From positions 1-47,117 of the IMG/VR virus record IMGVR_UViG_3300032360_001291: 47,117 nt of DNA, one strand, 5' to 3'. The position numbers and the translations under genes were made by a program. Numbering within the stretch: position 1 is the first letter of the stretch; the number at the start of each line of letters is the position of its first letter. Below the pieces are notes generated by a model. The model made no database searches, was not told the origin of the DNA, and saw only the letters and a program-made list of their open reading frames with translations. This DNA is from a virus. Below, one piece after another: positions 28,261 through 40,500 of the stretch.

Positions 28261-29556
28261 ATGCCAACTCTAACTTTTACGGAAGCATCTGAAATTCGCT
28301 TTAAGGCTCGTGCTGGTCAGGTCAATATTGATCAGGCAAAAGGTATCGTGGAGTGCTTTGTCGCTGCTATTGGCAATAAAGATTCTGTAGGCGACATTAT
28401 TATTCCCGGCGCTTTCGACGGTTCTCTCAAACGGCGCAAGCCACGGGTGGTATGGGGACACAACTGGAATGAGCCGATTGGCAAAGTTCTAGATATTTTC
28501 GAGGTTGCACCGAGGGATCGGCGGCTACCTCAGAAGATGTTCGATGCCGGTGTTGGTGGTCTTTTCGCCAAGGTTCAGTTCAACATGAACTCTGAACGCG
28601 GGAAAGAGGCTTTTGCGAATGTTGCCTTCTTTGGGGAGGAGCAGGAATGGAGCATCGGTTACAAGACGATCGATGCTGATTACGACCCCACCAATCAGGC
28701 GAATGTTCTAAAAGAGGTGGAACTGTACGAGGTTTCTCCAGTTCTACACGGAGCAAACCAGTTGACTGGGACTCTGTCCGTTAAAGACAACGATGATTGC
28801 GGCACCGATGGAGAACTTTGCGCTGTGAAAAACGTGTTCGACACGGAAGAGCCAAGTACTGAGGTAGTTTCTGATATTGCTGAGGTATTAGAGAAGGCAG
28901 TTAATACAGTTTTTGATGAGACTGTGGCATTGTGGGATTTTGATGATACCCGAGCGGTAGTTACTAAGAACGATCAAGCGTGGGTTATTAATTATAAATA
29001 CGATGAAGACAATTCTGAGTACTTGTTTTCAAAACCGAAGCAAGCCGTTTTGGAAACTTTTGTCCGCGTTCTAGACGACGAGACAAAGGGTGCAGGTTGT
29101 GAGTGTGGTGGAACTTGTGGCGGTTGTAGTGGAGAGAAGACTTTGGACGAAGACGCTGAAGTCAAGGGGGCTAAAAAGATCGATGCCCGGGGCGTTCAGA
29201 AACTGAATCAGGCTATCGACATCCTACGAAGCATCGTTAGTGAAGTTGCCCCTTCGGAGGGGCCGTTGGAGCAGAAGGAGCCCGTTGGGGAAAAGGTGCT
29301 CTTGTCTGGAGATTATGACGAGTTTTCGAAATCTCTTCCGTTTGATTGTGAGACGGAAGATGAAATGATCGATGTCATTGAGGCATTGGCGGGAGCCGGG
29401 GTTGCGGTGAAATTTCCAACCCCAGAGTTGTTTGCTGCTGGCATGAAGACCTTGGAGGTCATGTTGCCGCAGGATGAGCAGAAAAAGGACAGCGTTGTTC
29501 TTGCGATGAGCAAGGCGTTGTCAAATGTCAGTTTGCTAGTTGGCGAAACCCAGTAA
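28261..29556 (+). CDS. Prohead maturation protease (HK97/U35-like) with C-terminal extension (431 aa)
   Basis: The start is ATG 28261 with AAGGG upstream (a GTG two codons earlier is less likely). The protease domain has KDSVGDIIIPGAF, WGHNWNEPIG with the catalytic His, and QEWSIGYK with the catalytic Ser, then the EVELYEVSPVLHGAN strand typical of the family. The C-terminal 250 residues are not protease: a beta-rich domain, a Cys cluster (CECGGTCGGC) and a helical end. The extension may be a scaffold, as in HK97-type protease-scaffold fusions. It cleaves head proteins during capsid maturation. Confidence 0.9.
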   Translation: MPTLTFTEASEIRFKARAGQVNIDQAKGIVECFVAAIGNKDSVGDIIIPGAFDGSLKRRKPRVVWGHNWNEPIGKVLDIFEVAPRDRRLPQKMFDAGVGGLFAKVQFNMNSERGKEAFANVAFFGEEQEWSIGYKTIDADYDPTNQANVLKEVELYEVSPVLHGANQLTGTLSVKDNDDCGTDGELCAVKNVFDTEEPSTEVVSDIAEVLEKAVNTVFDETVALWDFDDTRAVVTKNDQAWVINYKYDEDNSEYLFSKPKQAVLETFVRVLDDETKGAGCECGGTCGGCSGEKTLDEDAEVKGAKKIDARGVQKLNQAIDILRSIVSEVAPSEGPLEQKEPVGEKVLLSGDYDEFSKSLPFDCETEDEMIDVIEALAGAGVAVKFPTPELFAAGMKTLEVMLPQDEQKKDSVVLAMSKALSNVSLLVGETQ

Positions 29557-29569
29557 CAAGGAGTTAACA

Positions 29570-31390
29570 ATGTCCGAAGAGGTTACAGACGAACAGTCTG
29601 AGGCTGCTGAAGAAAAGTCTCTAGAGGAGCAGATCGCCGTTCTGGAGGGTATTGCTACAGCCCTAGAGGAGGAGATCGAGGTCAAGGCCGACGAGACTGA
29701 GGCTGAGGAAGACTCCGAGGTTAAGGCTGAGGATGACACTGAAGAAAAAGGCTTTGGCGAGGCTGACCATTCTGAAGAGGAATGCAAGGACATGGAGAAA
29801 TGTCCGTGGCATGGTGTTGACGCCAAAGAGGGGGAAGAGCCTGACAGCGAGGAAAAGTCGGTTGAAGACGATGAGAAGGCTCATCCGGTAGCGACCGGTT
29901 ATCCATATGACGCTGTCGTATTACAGCCGGGCGACCCAGAGTTTGATGAGGAAGAGGACGAAAAGAACGAGATGGTTGTGCCCAAGAAGCGGCGCATTGT
30001 CGTCGTGGAAATGGACCCCTCACAGGTCACTGAAGACATGAAGGCTTATGAGGTAGAGGTTGACGAAGACGAGGAAGAGGAGCAGCCGTATCCCGAAGAG
30101 GAGGATGCGAAGCGTCACGAAAGGCGGCCACAGCCCGAAGAGGATGAAAGGGAGCGTCCTCGGATGGCGGCTCCCCCGCCCCCTCCGGCTCCTCCTGCGC
30201 CGCTTAACGAGGCACCGACACCCGACAGGTTGCCTCCTCCCCCTCCGGCTGCGTCAGTTCCGGCGGCTAATCCCCGCTTGGCGCGACTGCTGGCTATGGC
30301 GGCAGGGCGAAATGAGAATAGTCCTGAAGAGGAAGAGGAAGAGCAAAATGCCGCTCGCCTTCCGAGGGCTGTTCTTGTCAGGAAAGAAGATGACGTAGAA
30401 GAGGCTGACGCTGGGGTATCTCCAGAGAACACTGTGATAGATCCCGTGGGCTTGACCAAGCGTTTGAAGCGTTTGGGAATGACTTCGGCAGAAATCAAAT
30501 CGTTTGGAGGAGACGATTTCATGTGCGGCGTCGAACGGAAGGTGCGTTCTGGAGATGTCTGCAACTTCTGTCGTGGTGGATGTGCCAGCGAAAAGGGTCT
30601 TCCAAGTCTCCTAGAGGTAGAAGTTGCTGCCGAAGCGGAGTACAAGGGTGAGATCGTTGATTCGGGTTATGCGCCCAAGGACGACATCTTTGTTCTTGAC
30701 TTGAAGACTGATGATGGCTTCTTGGAGGCGTATTACGCTGGTAACGGTTCTCCGCTTGGCTGGATCAGGCTGGACGAGAACGCTGCGATCAAGTCTGCCG
30801 AAGAAGAGTCGGCAGAGGTTGTGTCCTTCGATCAGGCCGAACAGACGGCGCTGAAGCATATCAAGGGCAAGTCTCTTGGCGTAGACGTAGACATTTTCCA
30901 AGGCGAGGATGCTTACGTTGTTGAAATCGACGGCACTGATGGCAAGTCCTATGACGCCTATGTCGGGGTTACCGGACAGTTCCTTGGTTCGGACATGATT
31001 GAGTTCACTGAGGATGAAGAGGATGAGATCAAGGTGCTGCGGGTAGAGAAGCAGGCGCTTGAGTCAGAGTTGTATCTGAAGCGGAACTACGCCACTTCTG
31101 ATGTGACGCAGATGGCTCAAGACGGTCTCGCGTTGGAGGATGGTTCTTATCCCATCTTGACTGGTGAGGACTTGACTCACGCTGTCCGCATTAGTTATCG
31201 GGTTAAGACGGATGAACTCCGAACCCATATTGAACAGCGGGCATACGACTTGGACCGCATGGATCTACTCCCACCGGAGTGGGGTGAAGAAGAGAAATCT
31301 GCTTTAGAGGCGGACTTTGTTTCTTCGATGATGGAATTGGAAATGTTAGAGGCAGAACTTCCGACTGAAAGTAGTGATTCAGATGCGTAA
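29570..31390 (+). CDS. Acidic multi-domain protein with PepSY-like repeats (606 aa)
   Basis: The start is ATG 29570 with AAGGAG upstream; an earlier TTG overlaps the protease end. The first 200 residues are dominated by Glu/Asp. Then come a Pro/Ala linker (about 200-235), a Cys block (MCGVERKVRSGDVCNFCRGG, about 317-340) that may bind zinc, and two PepSY-like beta-alpha units (about 345-405 and 419-480: EQTALKHIKGK then DGKSYDAYVGVTGQFLG). The C-terminus is helical. The acidic N-terminus and position after the protease suggest a scaffold, capsid-associated or DNA-mimicking role. No major capsid motif is seen. Confidence 0.75.
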   Translation: MSEEVTDEQSEAAEEKSLEEQIAVLEGIATALEEEIEVKADETEAEEDSEVKAEDDTEEKGFGEADHSEEECKDMEKCPWHGVDAKEGEEPDSEEKSVEDDEKAHPVATGYPYDAVVLQPGDPEFDEEEDEKNEMVVPKKRRIVVVEMDPSQVTEDMKAYEVEVDEDEEEEQPYPEEEDAKRHERRPQPEEDERERPRMAAPPPPPAPPAPLNEAPTPDRLPPPPPAASVPAANPRLARLLAMAAGRNENSPEEEEEEQNAARLPRAVLVRKEDDVEEADAGVSPENTVIDPVGLTKRLKRLGMTSAEIKSFGGDDFMCGVERKVRSGDVCNFCRGGCASEKGLPSLLEVEVAAEAEYKGEIVDSGYAPKDDIFVLDLKTDDGFLEAYYAGNGSPLGWIRLDENAAIKSAEEESAEVVSFDQAEQTALKHIKGKSLGVDVDIFQGEDAYVVEIDGTDGKSYDAYVGVTGQFLGSDMIEFTEDEEDEIKVLRVEKQALESELYLKRNYATSDVTQMAQDGLALEDGSYPILTGEDLTHAVRISYRVKTDELRTHIEQRAYDLDRMDLLPPEWGEEEKSALEADFVSSMMELEMLEAELPTESSDSDA

Positions 31391-31526
31391 AACAAGTTAT
31401 TTCGATCCAAATCTTGGGCGGATTGTTCACGAGGAGGAGGAGGCTTCGGCTCCCCCTCCCCCGCCCCCGGCTCCTAAGCCAGTTCCCAAACCTGCTGAGA
31501 GCACAAAGAAAGCGAAGAAAAACTAG
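31383..31526 (+). CDS. Pro-rich micro-protein (47 aa)
   Basis: The ATG overlaps the previous stop by 8 bp. The product has a short N-terminus (MRKTSYFDPNLGRIVHEEEE), a six-Pro run with PAPKPVPKP, and a Lys-rich end. It is bracketed by the acidic protein and the giant gene and ends 20 bp before the latter's start. Such proline tails may be virion adaptor peptides. The family is not recognised. Confidence 0.55.
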   Translation: MRKTSYFDPNLGRIVHEEEEASAPPPPPPAPKPVPKPAESTKKAKKN

Positions 31527-31546
31527 ATCACTTTTGAGGAAGTGTC

Positions 31547-34500
31547 ATGGGTGAGAAACTCCTTGAGGTCAAGTTACCTCAAGACCTAATCGACATAATC
31601 CCACAGGAGCGGATTACTGGTGACATTCTTCGTGGCCATGGACCGCGCCGCGGGAATTTAGAGACCCTACTTAGATACTGGCGTCCCATTATGCGGAAGC
31701 CGGGTGGTTTTCGGCGGTGCATTGTGATTCTCGCCAATCACCCAGAGTTGTATCCGCTTCAACGTATCTGCGCGTGGTTGCATCACGAAACGACTGGCAA
31801 GTGGCCCAACGAGGGCAATCATCACGGCGTTCGTCGTGGTGGTGGCAGGGCCGGTCGTGTTCTTCGTCGTGCCATCCCCGGGAAAAGAAGGCGCCGCCGC
31901 GGGAAAAGTGATAGTGGTGTGGAGATAGCCAGTTGGAGAATCTATCGACGGCTGGGAGGGATGGCGACGCGTCCGATCGGCGGCGATCAGAATGCCGTTG
32001 AATATAAGGCTGCACGTTTTAAGCAGGGGTGCAGGTCTGTTCCCATGCCGGGTTCCTTCGAGTGGGACGAACACTATGTGAAAAGTCCTTTAGACACCTT
32101 GGACTTTAAGAGGCTCCCCAGAGGGCCGAGAGCCCACGGGCGTGGTGGACGGTTCCTGTCCAGCCTCGCTTCTTTCTTTACTCCGGGCGATATGGGCAAG
32201 TATCGCAGTCCGGGTCGTTCTTTGTTGTGGGGGGCGTTGACTCCCGGCGGTGGAGGACTCGGCGGCGGTTTGGGCGGCGGCGGTCTGGGCGGCGGCGGTC
32301 TGGGCGGTGGAGGCATTGGTGGTGGTTTGCCAACCATTGCAGCGGCTGAAGCCTTGCGGTGCCCGTCCGGTTATTTGAATGGTGGTCGATTTACTGATCC
32401 GAAGTTGACCAATTGTGGTGGTGTGATTTTTGATTCTCCCTCACAGGGTCCGGGTGCTGTTACTGAGGTTGACGTAGAAAAGATGACTCGTCGTTTTGAG
32501 TCTGCTGCCGCTGAAGACCTTCCAGACTTGGTTAGAGACATTGTTATCAACAAGCCACAAGGTGACCCTTTCGCCGTTATCCGTGAAGCGGCGATGCGAC
32601 CAAAGACTACGCCGAATAAAAAGCGGCGGGATTCATCAACGGAAGATGTCATTTCTCATTTGTCTGAGAATGAAAATGAGACTCGTCTTGTGCGTAGGGA
32701 TGGGGCAGTGTTGGAACCGACGCTTGGTCCAGAGGCGCTGGCGAGGATTGATCACGACAGCATAAAAGACGCTGTTTATGTCACCTCGAAAATCCCTGAA
32801 CAGGGGCAGATGACCGGAGACGAAGTGCGGCTTTTGACCAGAGGGGCAAAGGCGATTGTGTATGCGTTCCCAGAGGGCTCTGTCACTTTGTCGCGAAAGA
32901 AGGATCTGGATGTTGCTACGGCGTCAAGGATTAGAACTAGGTGGGGTGGACTAGTAAGGCATGCGAGTCTTTCGCACAACCCGGCTGAGGCGATGTTGCG
33001 ATTGGCGAAAGAGTTCGCTGACAGCCTGTCTGTCAGTACCGATTTCAGGCATATGCCGGGGGCGGATGAGCGGATAGTGGTGTACAACGTGTCGGGTGAG
33101 AGAAGGATCGTCCCACGTTGGATATTCCAAATGTTCTTATCGTTGCGTGCTCCTCGTCGTCCCTTGGGTGTGGTAAAGCCGTTCAGTTTGATTCCACCGG
33201 GTGAAGAAGAGGGTGGTCCGACCAAGTCCGAGTATTGGCGGCCAGAGCGTAGTCAGTTCGCTGTGTGGGGGATGGAACGAAAGGCGTTGTCGCTGCAATT
33301 GAACCCAGTTCCTTGGAAAGGGTCTGTCAATCTTTCCAGCGTATTGATTGGTGAGGAGCATCGAAAAGAATCTTTGATTGATTTCAAGGCGGCCAAATTT
33401 GGTAGGGCCTTGGAGGATCCCGAGATGATGGTCAAGGGGCTGTTGCGTGGGCGGATGCGTGGACGCCGCATCAGCAACCTTGCGCGTCGGATGCCAAAGG
33501 TGGTGCCGTATAACCCCGATGCCGTGGATGGCGAGGGTGACGGTCTGGTTCAGGATGGAACTATTTGGGAGCGTCCTGTTGGGACTCGTTTCGCTAATTT
33601 GAATAGTGGGGCTACAAGATTGTTGGTTGGTGCATATCTGGTAAACGCTCAAGGAGAGCGGAGTGAGTACTTGCCGGGTCAGCATCCCAAATCGCCAATA
33701 GGGCAGACGTATCAACCGAAGTTGACGGGGGCTCGGAGGATTGGGGCGAGGATTGCTGAACGTGGCCGTATCGGCGGGCGAGATGTCGTCCGCAAGCGAG
33801 ATGTCAGGCGTGGGGCGCAGGCAGATTTTACGGCTACTCAGGCACGAGCAGAGTTGCGGCGGCTGAATCTACAGCGTCGCATACGACGTATTCGAACGCA
33901 GCCTGAATATCGAGAGCGTCGGGCTGATCGTCTACAGGGACGAAGTGAACGGAACTTTGAGGTAGCAGAAGAAAGATTTGCGCAGGCTAGCGAGCGTGCC
34001 GCAGAAAGAAATGCCGAACGACAGGAGCGGCAGGAGCGGCAGGAAGTGGGGCAAGCGGCTCGCCGGGCGCGTCGTGAGATGAGTTTGAGGCATCGTGATG
34101 AAGGTGTAGCGGAGTCTCAGCGTCGAATGCCTGATGGTTCGCTTGCTTCCGCCCGTGAGCGTCGGCGACGGGATCGAAACCTTGATGAGCAAAACAGGCG
34201 GGAACGGGCCAATCTGGATCTTGAGAGTTCTAATGCGTTGCGGCGTCGGAGGGGGGCGAGGATTCTTGAAAGAGAAGAAAGGAGAGACGCTCGATCATTG
34301 GAAAGGTTGGATAGGCGTACCCCTGCTTTGGATTTGAGGTCGATGTCTGATGAAGATTTGATAGCGGATCGTAAGGCAGGATTCCGTCGTCATTATAACG
34401 ACCAGAAAAGACGAGGAACGTATAGCGGAATAGGAGACTTGCCTGACGATTTGAAGGCTGTTGAGAGAGAATTGAGAAGGCGGCGTTTGCCCGGTCCATG

Positions 34501-37500
34501 GAATAGAGAAGGGGTGGAAATCAATTCACGAGAAAGGATTCGACGGGTTGCGGTTGGACTATCGGATGCTGGGGAAAGGATTCGAGACCGTTACAGGTTG
34601 ATGGGTCGGAAGGACGTTAAGGATCAAGAGCGGGCTGTGGTCGCCGAGCAATTGGAATTCTCGGCAGGTGAGGTTGAACAGCAGTTGACATTGTTCAGTA
34701 TGCCGCATTCTTTGAGCGATGGATTTTCCACTCGTCGGGGCATAGTTGAATATACGGCGAGTCGTTTTGATGGAGAAACGGTTGCTGGGAGATTGGCGAA
34801 TGATGCTTATTCAGGGTTGGTGGACGCATCTGACGACAGTCAGGAAACGTTGGACGATTGGAAAAAGCAGATGAATCGGATTCGAATACGGATCCAGTCT
34901 GTTGACGGAGATGAGATAGTTCGAGTTGATGCTGACGATGATATTGACGACCTTATTCGTGCCACTGATTCTCCATTCGACGCAGATAAAAAGATGGTTG
35001 CCAAGTCGCGGGAAATGTTGATGGTTGGAGACTTGTGGATTGGAAGGGAGAGTCCTACGGAGATTGGAGAGGCGCAGTCTGTTGAAGAGTTGATGGAAGC
35101 GGTAGAAGACAATATTTCTTTTGTTGCCAAACCGGCAGAATTGTTGGCCCGACTAGAAATGATTATGGATGGGCTTGGTTCCGCTCGGGCGCATTTGCGG
35201 GGTATTGACACCGATGGTTTAATCGGTAAGCAGTTGCGTCGGTGGGCTAACAGTCCGGGCGGGAACATCGAAGACGACGGTTTGTTAACTGATCTTTTGA
35301 AGGCCCGCGTTTTACAGGCGACTACTGCCGAAGGTATTAGAAATGTAAGGAGTGCCCATGAAGCCGCTCTTAGGGTTGTAGGTGGGCTGAGAACAAAGAG
35401 TGTTGATGATGTGGATGGGCCTGAGAAGGCAAGGATTGAGATTAAGGATGCTCAGATTTTGGCGAGGGTTATTGCGCCGCAGGTGAGGGCACGTTTGGAG
35501 GTGGGTAAAGCAGTACGGGTTGAGAGTGGTAATGATAAATGGACTTTTACAGATTACGGCGTTGATATCGATGAGGTTTTCCGGCGTGTAGCCGATGGAA
35601 CGCCGTTGAGAGAAAGGGACGTAAAGGCTTTAGAAACGTTGGTTGATGATGCGTTCTTGTTGGGGAGGGTGATCCAGTCTACTCGTGATCCAGAATTAGA
35701 ATTTCTCATTGTTGGCAGGGACGTTGATCCTAGCGATGTTGTAGATCGTCCGAGAACTTCTCCTTTGAAGGGTGCGGATGCGCCTTCGAAAATATTGCGA
35801 GTGCGTAGAGATAAGGGAAAGATTGAAGTTCACTTTTCTGGAAAGATTCTTGCTCGCAGGTCAGGCGGAAAGACATTCTATGGCAGAGAACAAGTCGCAG
35901 GATTTGGATGGTCTGATGTCGGCAGCATTGAGCGAGCGGTGTCGTGGAGCAAGGGGCGGAGTGGAAACATTGTTGGAAAAATTGACAACATAGAACTGGA
36001 TCTAGATAGGCCCGGTTCGGGGACTCTTGGAAAGTCTCCCGTCAGGGTGAAAAACATGGGGCTATCCACTGTTGTGGGTAGTCATGCCGAGTTGTCGCTT
36101 TCTGCTACGGGAGTGGTTGAGTCAACTCTTTCTGGCAGAGATGAAGGACTCTTGGCTTTCGGCATGGCGGGTTTTAGAAATCTTGATGCCGAGGAACGAA
36201 TGATGGGAGCGATTGGAGAAACCGTCAGGTCTTATCGAATAGATGGTCCCTCTGATTCTCAGATTATTTTGAATGATAATATGGCAAATGCCTTAGAGGA
36301 ATTGTTGGATATTCATAATAGGCATGACGATGTTTCTTTCTTGCATGTTCATCAGGTTTTAAATGATTCGAGGTTTCTTCCAAAGGGTAGTCGGCGGCAT
36401 CCGTGGCGGAAAATAGTTGAACCTTTGCGGGATGAAGACCTTTTTCCGTATAGCGGGGTTGCCGAAGCAGATCGGTATGGGGATTGGTGGGTGGCAAACG
36501 CTCCCTTTAGGGACGGTTCCGTGCGTTTGGACGGCGAGGTCGGCGAATGGTTGGAAGAGGCTCGAAGTGGGCCACAGACATTCATTACCGATCTCACTGA
36601 GGGTTATCAAGTGGCTCGATGGAACCGTCACCATGGCGACAGGTCCCCTGATCCCGGTGATCCTAATCGTCATCGGTTCCATCGCAAGCAGCGGAGTCGC
36701 CGGAGAAGGCGTGCTCAGGATGGTGAGTTCCGACGCCGTGATGATGAGCCATCTTTGGAACAGATCCGTGAGAGGTGGCGAGCGAATGAACACATGATGA
36801 GTGATGAGCAATTGGAACTTTTGGCTGATGGGATGTTGAGTTTCAACTATGAGGACGACACGGAGCCTAGTCCTATGATTACTAATTATCTTCGAGACCT
36901 CGCTCGTGAAACTTTAGTTCGGCGCAACGAAGAAAGACATAATGTGACGCCTTGGGACGAGCCGGATCAGCGGGAGCAGGAGGAACTGCTTGGTCTTTCT
37001 GGTCCCAATTTTACGGCTAAGGATACGCAGTATGGGCGGGTTAATCCAGACGATCACCAGCCCGGGTGGTATCCAGAGGGTTTAAATCCGGATGCAGTTC
37101 ACAGGATGTCGTTAGATGATGCTGAAGTGTTGTTGTCTGAGATTGATGCGGCTATCCGGTATAACGATTTAGAGGACTTGGATAGTCCTCAGATAATTCT
37201 ACCAGATCGGAACGATCTTCGTCCATCGTTGCGAAAGTTGAATAACGCTTTTCTTGAAGATATCAAGATTGGGGTTGAAGGTAAAATAAGAAGGGGAGAA
37301 GAAGATACCCCACGGGGTGCGAGGCGGTATGCCTCTCGGATTAGTCCACCGATGAGGGAAAGTCGTAGCCGACAAGCACGGCAAAAGCAGATAGACGACA
37401 TGCCCGGTTTTCAGTTGTCTGAACTAAGCGACGAGATGGTGAAGGAACTCAAGAATGGGCGATGGGTACTTGAATACGATGGCCCCACTTCACGGCGTGC

Positions 37501-40500
37501 CCGGGGAGACTTGGAGTTCCGGTTTAATGAAGATGATTTTGAAGTAGTTGGCTACTCATCCGGTGAAGTATTGCTACGGGCTAAGGGAGGCGGTGTTCTC
37601 AGTGGATACAAGGCTGGAGATTACATAAGGATTCCAATTCACACGAAGGATGATTCTCGTGAGGCGCGGTTGGCCAAGAAGAGTACGGACTTGCCGTTCC
37701 CGACACATTCGCCGGTTTGGACCCAGTGGCGTCCGACGGGGAGGTCCCGACCCATTGACACGGCGTGGTGGAATTTCACGCAGAACTTTTTGGATAGAGA
37801 ATGGCCAAAGGCCCAAAAGGAGAGGCGGAGGGACAAGGGGAAGAAGGCTCCGCAAGGTCGTGACTATTCTGGAGAAAGTTTAGAAGAATGGAATAATACG
37901 AATTTATCTGATGGTTCTTTTATTGGATCTGATAGTTCGGATGCTGATCTTCGTACAGCGAATTTGGCTGGGTCGGATTTATCAAAGTCGAAATTTGTTG
38001 GAGCCGACTTGGGTCAATCGTATATCGAGCATGCAGATTTCACCGAATCAGATTTATCTGGAGTGGAAATGATTGAAGCGATGGCTTCGCACACAAACTT
38101 CAGAAAAGCGATCTTGGAGGGGGGGAAGTTCAGTAGAACAGATTTTCGAGGCGCAAGATTCTTTGGCGCAAAAGCCAAGGGAGCAGACTTCGAAGGTGCC
38201 AATTTGCATACCGCAGATATGAGCGTAATGGATCTTCGGGATGCAAATCTCAGAGGTGCTGTTTTGCAAGGTGCTGATCTTGATGGTGCTGATTTGACTG
38301 GCGCTGATTTGACTGGTGCTGACCTTCGGGGTGTTGATTTGAGTAGGGCGATTTTGACGGATGCCATTTTGACGGATGCGAATGGCTGGGCGGCAGACTG
38401 GCCGGAGGGCTTCGATCCTGTGGCGGCCGGGGTTGATCTTGACGCTCCGTTGGGCCGGTGGCCGGGCGGCGGTCCTGTCGATCCCGGCGATTTGGATGCT
38501 GACGATCCAGAGATTCTTGGGGAAGCGGATCGACTTCTGGACGAGTTGGGTGAAAACTTGAATCCAGATTTAGTTGAAGCGATTGATCCTGAGAAGAAGA
38601 AGCAATATTTCGCAAAGGCTATATCAGATGTGGAGGCCATGATCGCCGCGGCATTAAGAGATCCAGATTGGGACCCGGGATCCGAAGCGGCCAGAGTAGG
38701 CGAAGAGACGTTGAGTGCATATACGACAACTTTGGGTATTGCAGAACGCATGTCTGATGCTGAACTTAAAGCATATATTCAACAACTATCTGTAATTGAC
38801 GAAGTTGACATGGGTGTTGATCCGCGTCTTATCGGGCTGATGCCTCATCTTATGTCTCCGCCTCGGGACGGCTTAGAGCCGAGGCAGGCTGGGCGGTTGA
38901 GGGGATATCAGCATGCCCTAATGATCAATTGGGAGATGAAGCGTGAATCCGCTCGGCGGAGCATGAGGCGGGCAGCCTCGCGTCTGTCTCAAGAAGAATT
39001 GCGTGCGAGACTAGAGAGGCTAGATGACATGGAGCCGGGGGCGGTGATTACGGACATGCCCGAGTTTGCTCTTGGAGATGATGCCTTGGTTTCATTTGGG
39101 GTAGACGAGGAATATCTTTTCGGAGCCCGCTTTCAGGGATTATTTGAAGTTTACAACGTCAGAAACAATCAGGATCCTCTAGGGGAAACCCAATTTAGGC
39201 CGGGCAATAATCCTTACAGTATTAACGCAGAGGGGGACATAGTTTTCAACATGGACATGAATGTTGAAGGGGCCATGGATGCAGGGGCCGCTGGGATGGT
39301 GAGGGAGGTAGAGGAGCATCTCGCTGGGGCAGTACATCCCGACGACCAGTCCGCCAGCAACGTTCCGGGCGGCGGAACCGGCCTCGCTTCTCAAAATGAA
39401 AAGGTTCGAAGACTGTCAGAGATAGATGCGGAAATAGATCGTCTAGTTGAGGGACATCAATACGAAGGAGGGAGAGGCGCTGAAGACATAAGCGGCGCAG
39501 CGCGCAGAGAGTCACTGCGTGAACAGTTTGGAGACATGGAGCCGGAAGACGTAGAGAGGTTAGGAAGGCTGTTGGATGAACGGGTAGCAATCAACAATTC
39601 GTTCCCGAAAGATTATCAGCCGCCTCGTGACTGGAATCAGGCGGCCAGAGTAGGCAGCCCCATGCATGAGGTGGATCTGGAGCGACCGGTGACAGAGATG
39701 ACTTGGCAGGAACTTGACAACATCGACGGTGCGTATAGGGCGCTGGATGCAGCGAGAGACGAGACTGATATTCGCTATCAACTGTCGGAAGAAGTACCGG
39801 ACTGGACCCCGGAAGAGGCTGCATATCGCGAGGAGGTGAAAGCGGAGTTGGCCAAACGCAAGGCACATCCCGATTTCGACTACGGCACCGGTCCCAACGG
39901 TTCGCGCACGGAAGAAGATGAACGGAGGGATGATGAAGCCGAGCATGAAAAGGAAGTGCGGAAAGCGCGGGGACGGTGGAACCATAGAGAGAATCGGAAG
40001 AATGAATACAGGGCAATGTCCGATGAAGAATTGGAAAAAGAATACGAAAAGATTCTTGCCGATAATGATGAAGCGGTGGCGGCTGGAGATTACGAGTACG
40101 GCGATAGATACGACGTTCGGCCTTCAATGGCTGTGTGGAAGGACGGCGTTCGCATGGAGGATACAACAGGGGGGATGACTGGTTACCACGCGGACGCCTT
40201 GACAGACCTTGAGACAGTGATGGAAGAACGCTCTTCCGGTACGAAGCCGTTTGTTTTGCGTACCGCTACCCCTAGAGAGAAGGACGCAAAGTCGAAGGAG
40301 AACACTGCTGAAATACGTCGCCTGATTGGACAGCCGGATTCCAAATACCCCCTTATTGAAGACATGCATCACACTCATCGTGATACTGGCGAACGCTTCG
40401 GCGGCGTGTCCATTGAGGACGAAATGACGGTGCGGCGGTTAGAGGACGAGAACGAAGAGATCAACCTGTCGTTCCCGCATGACTACGACGCTGATCTTGA

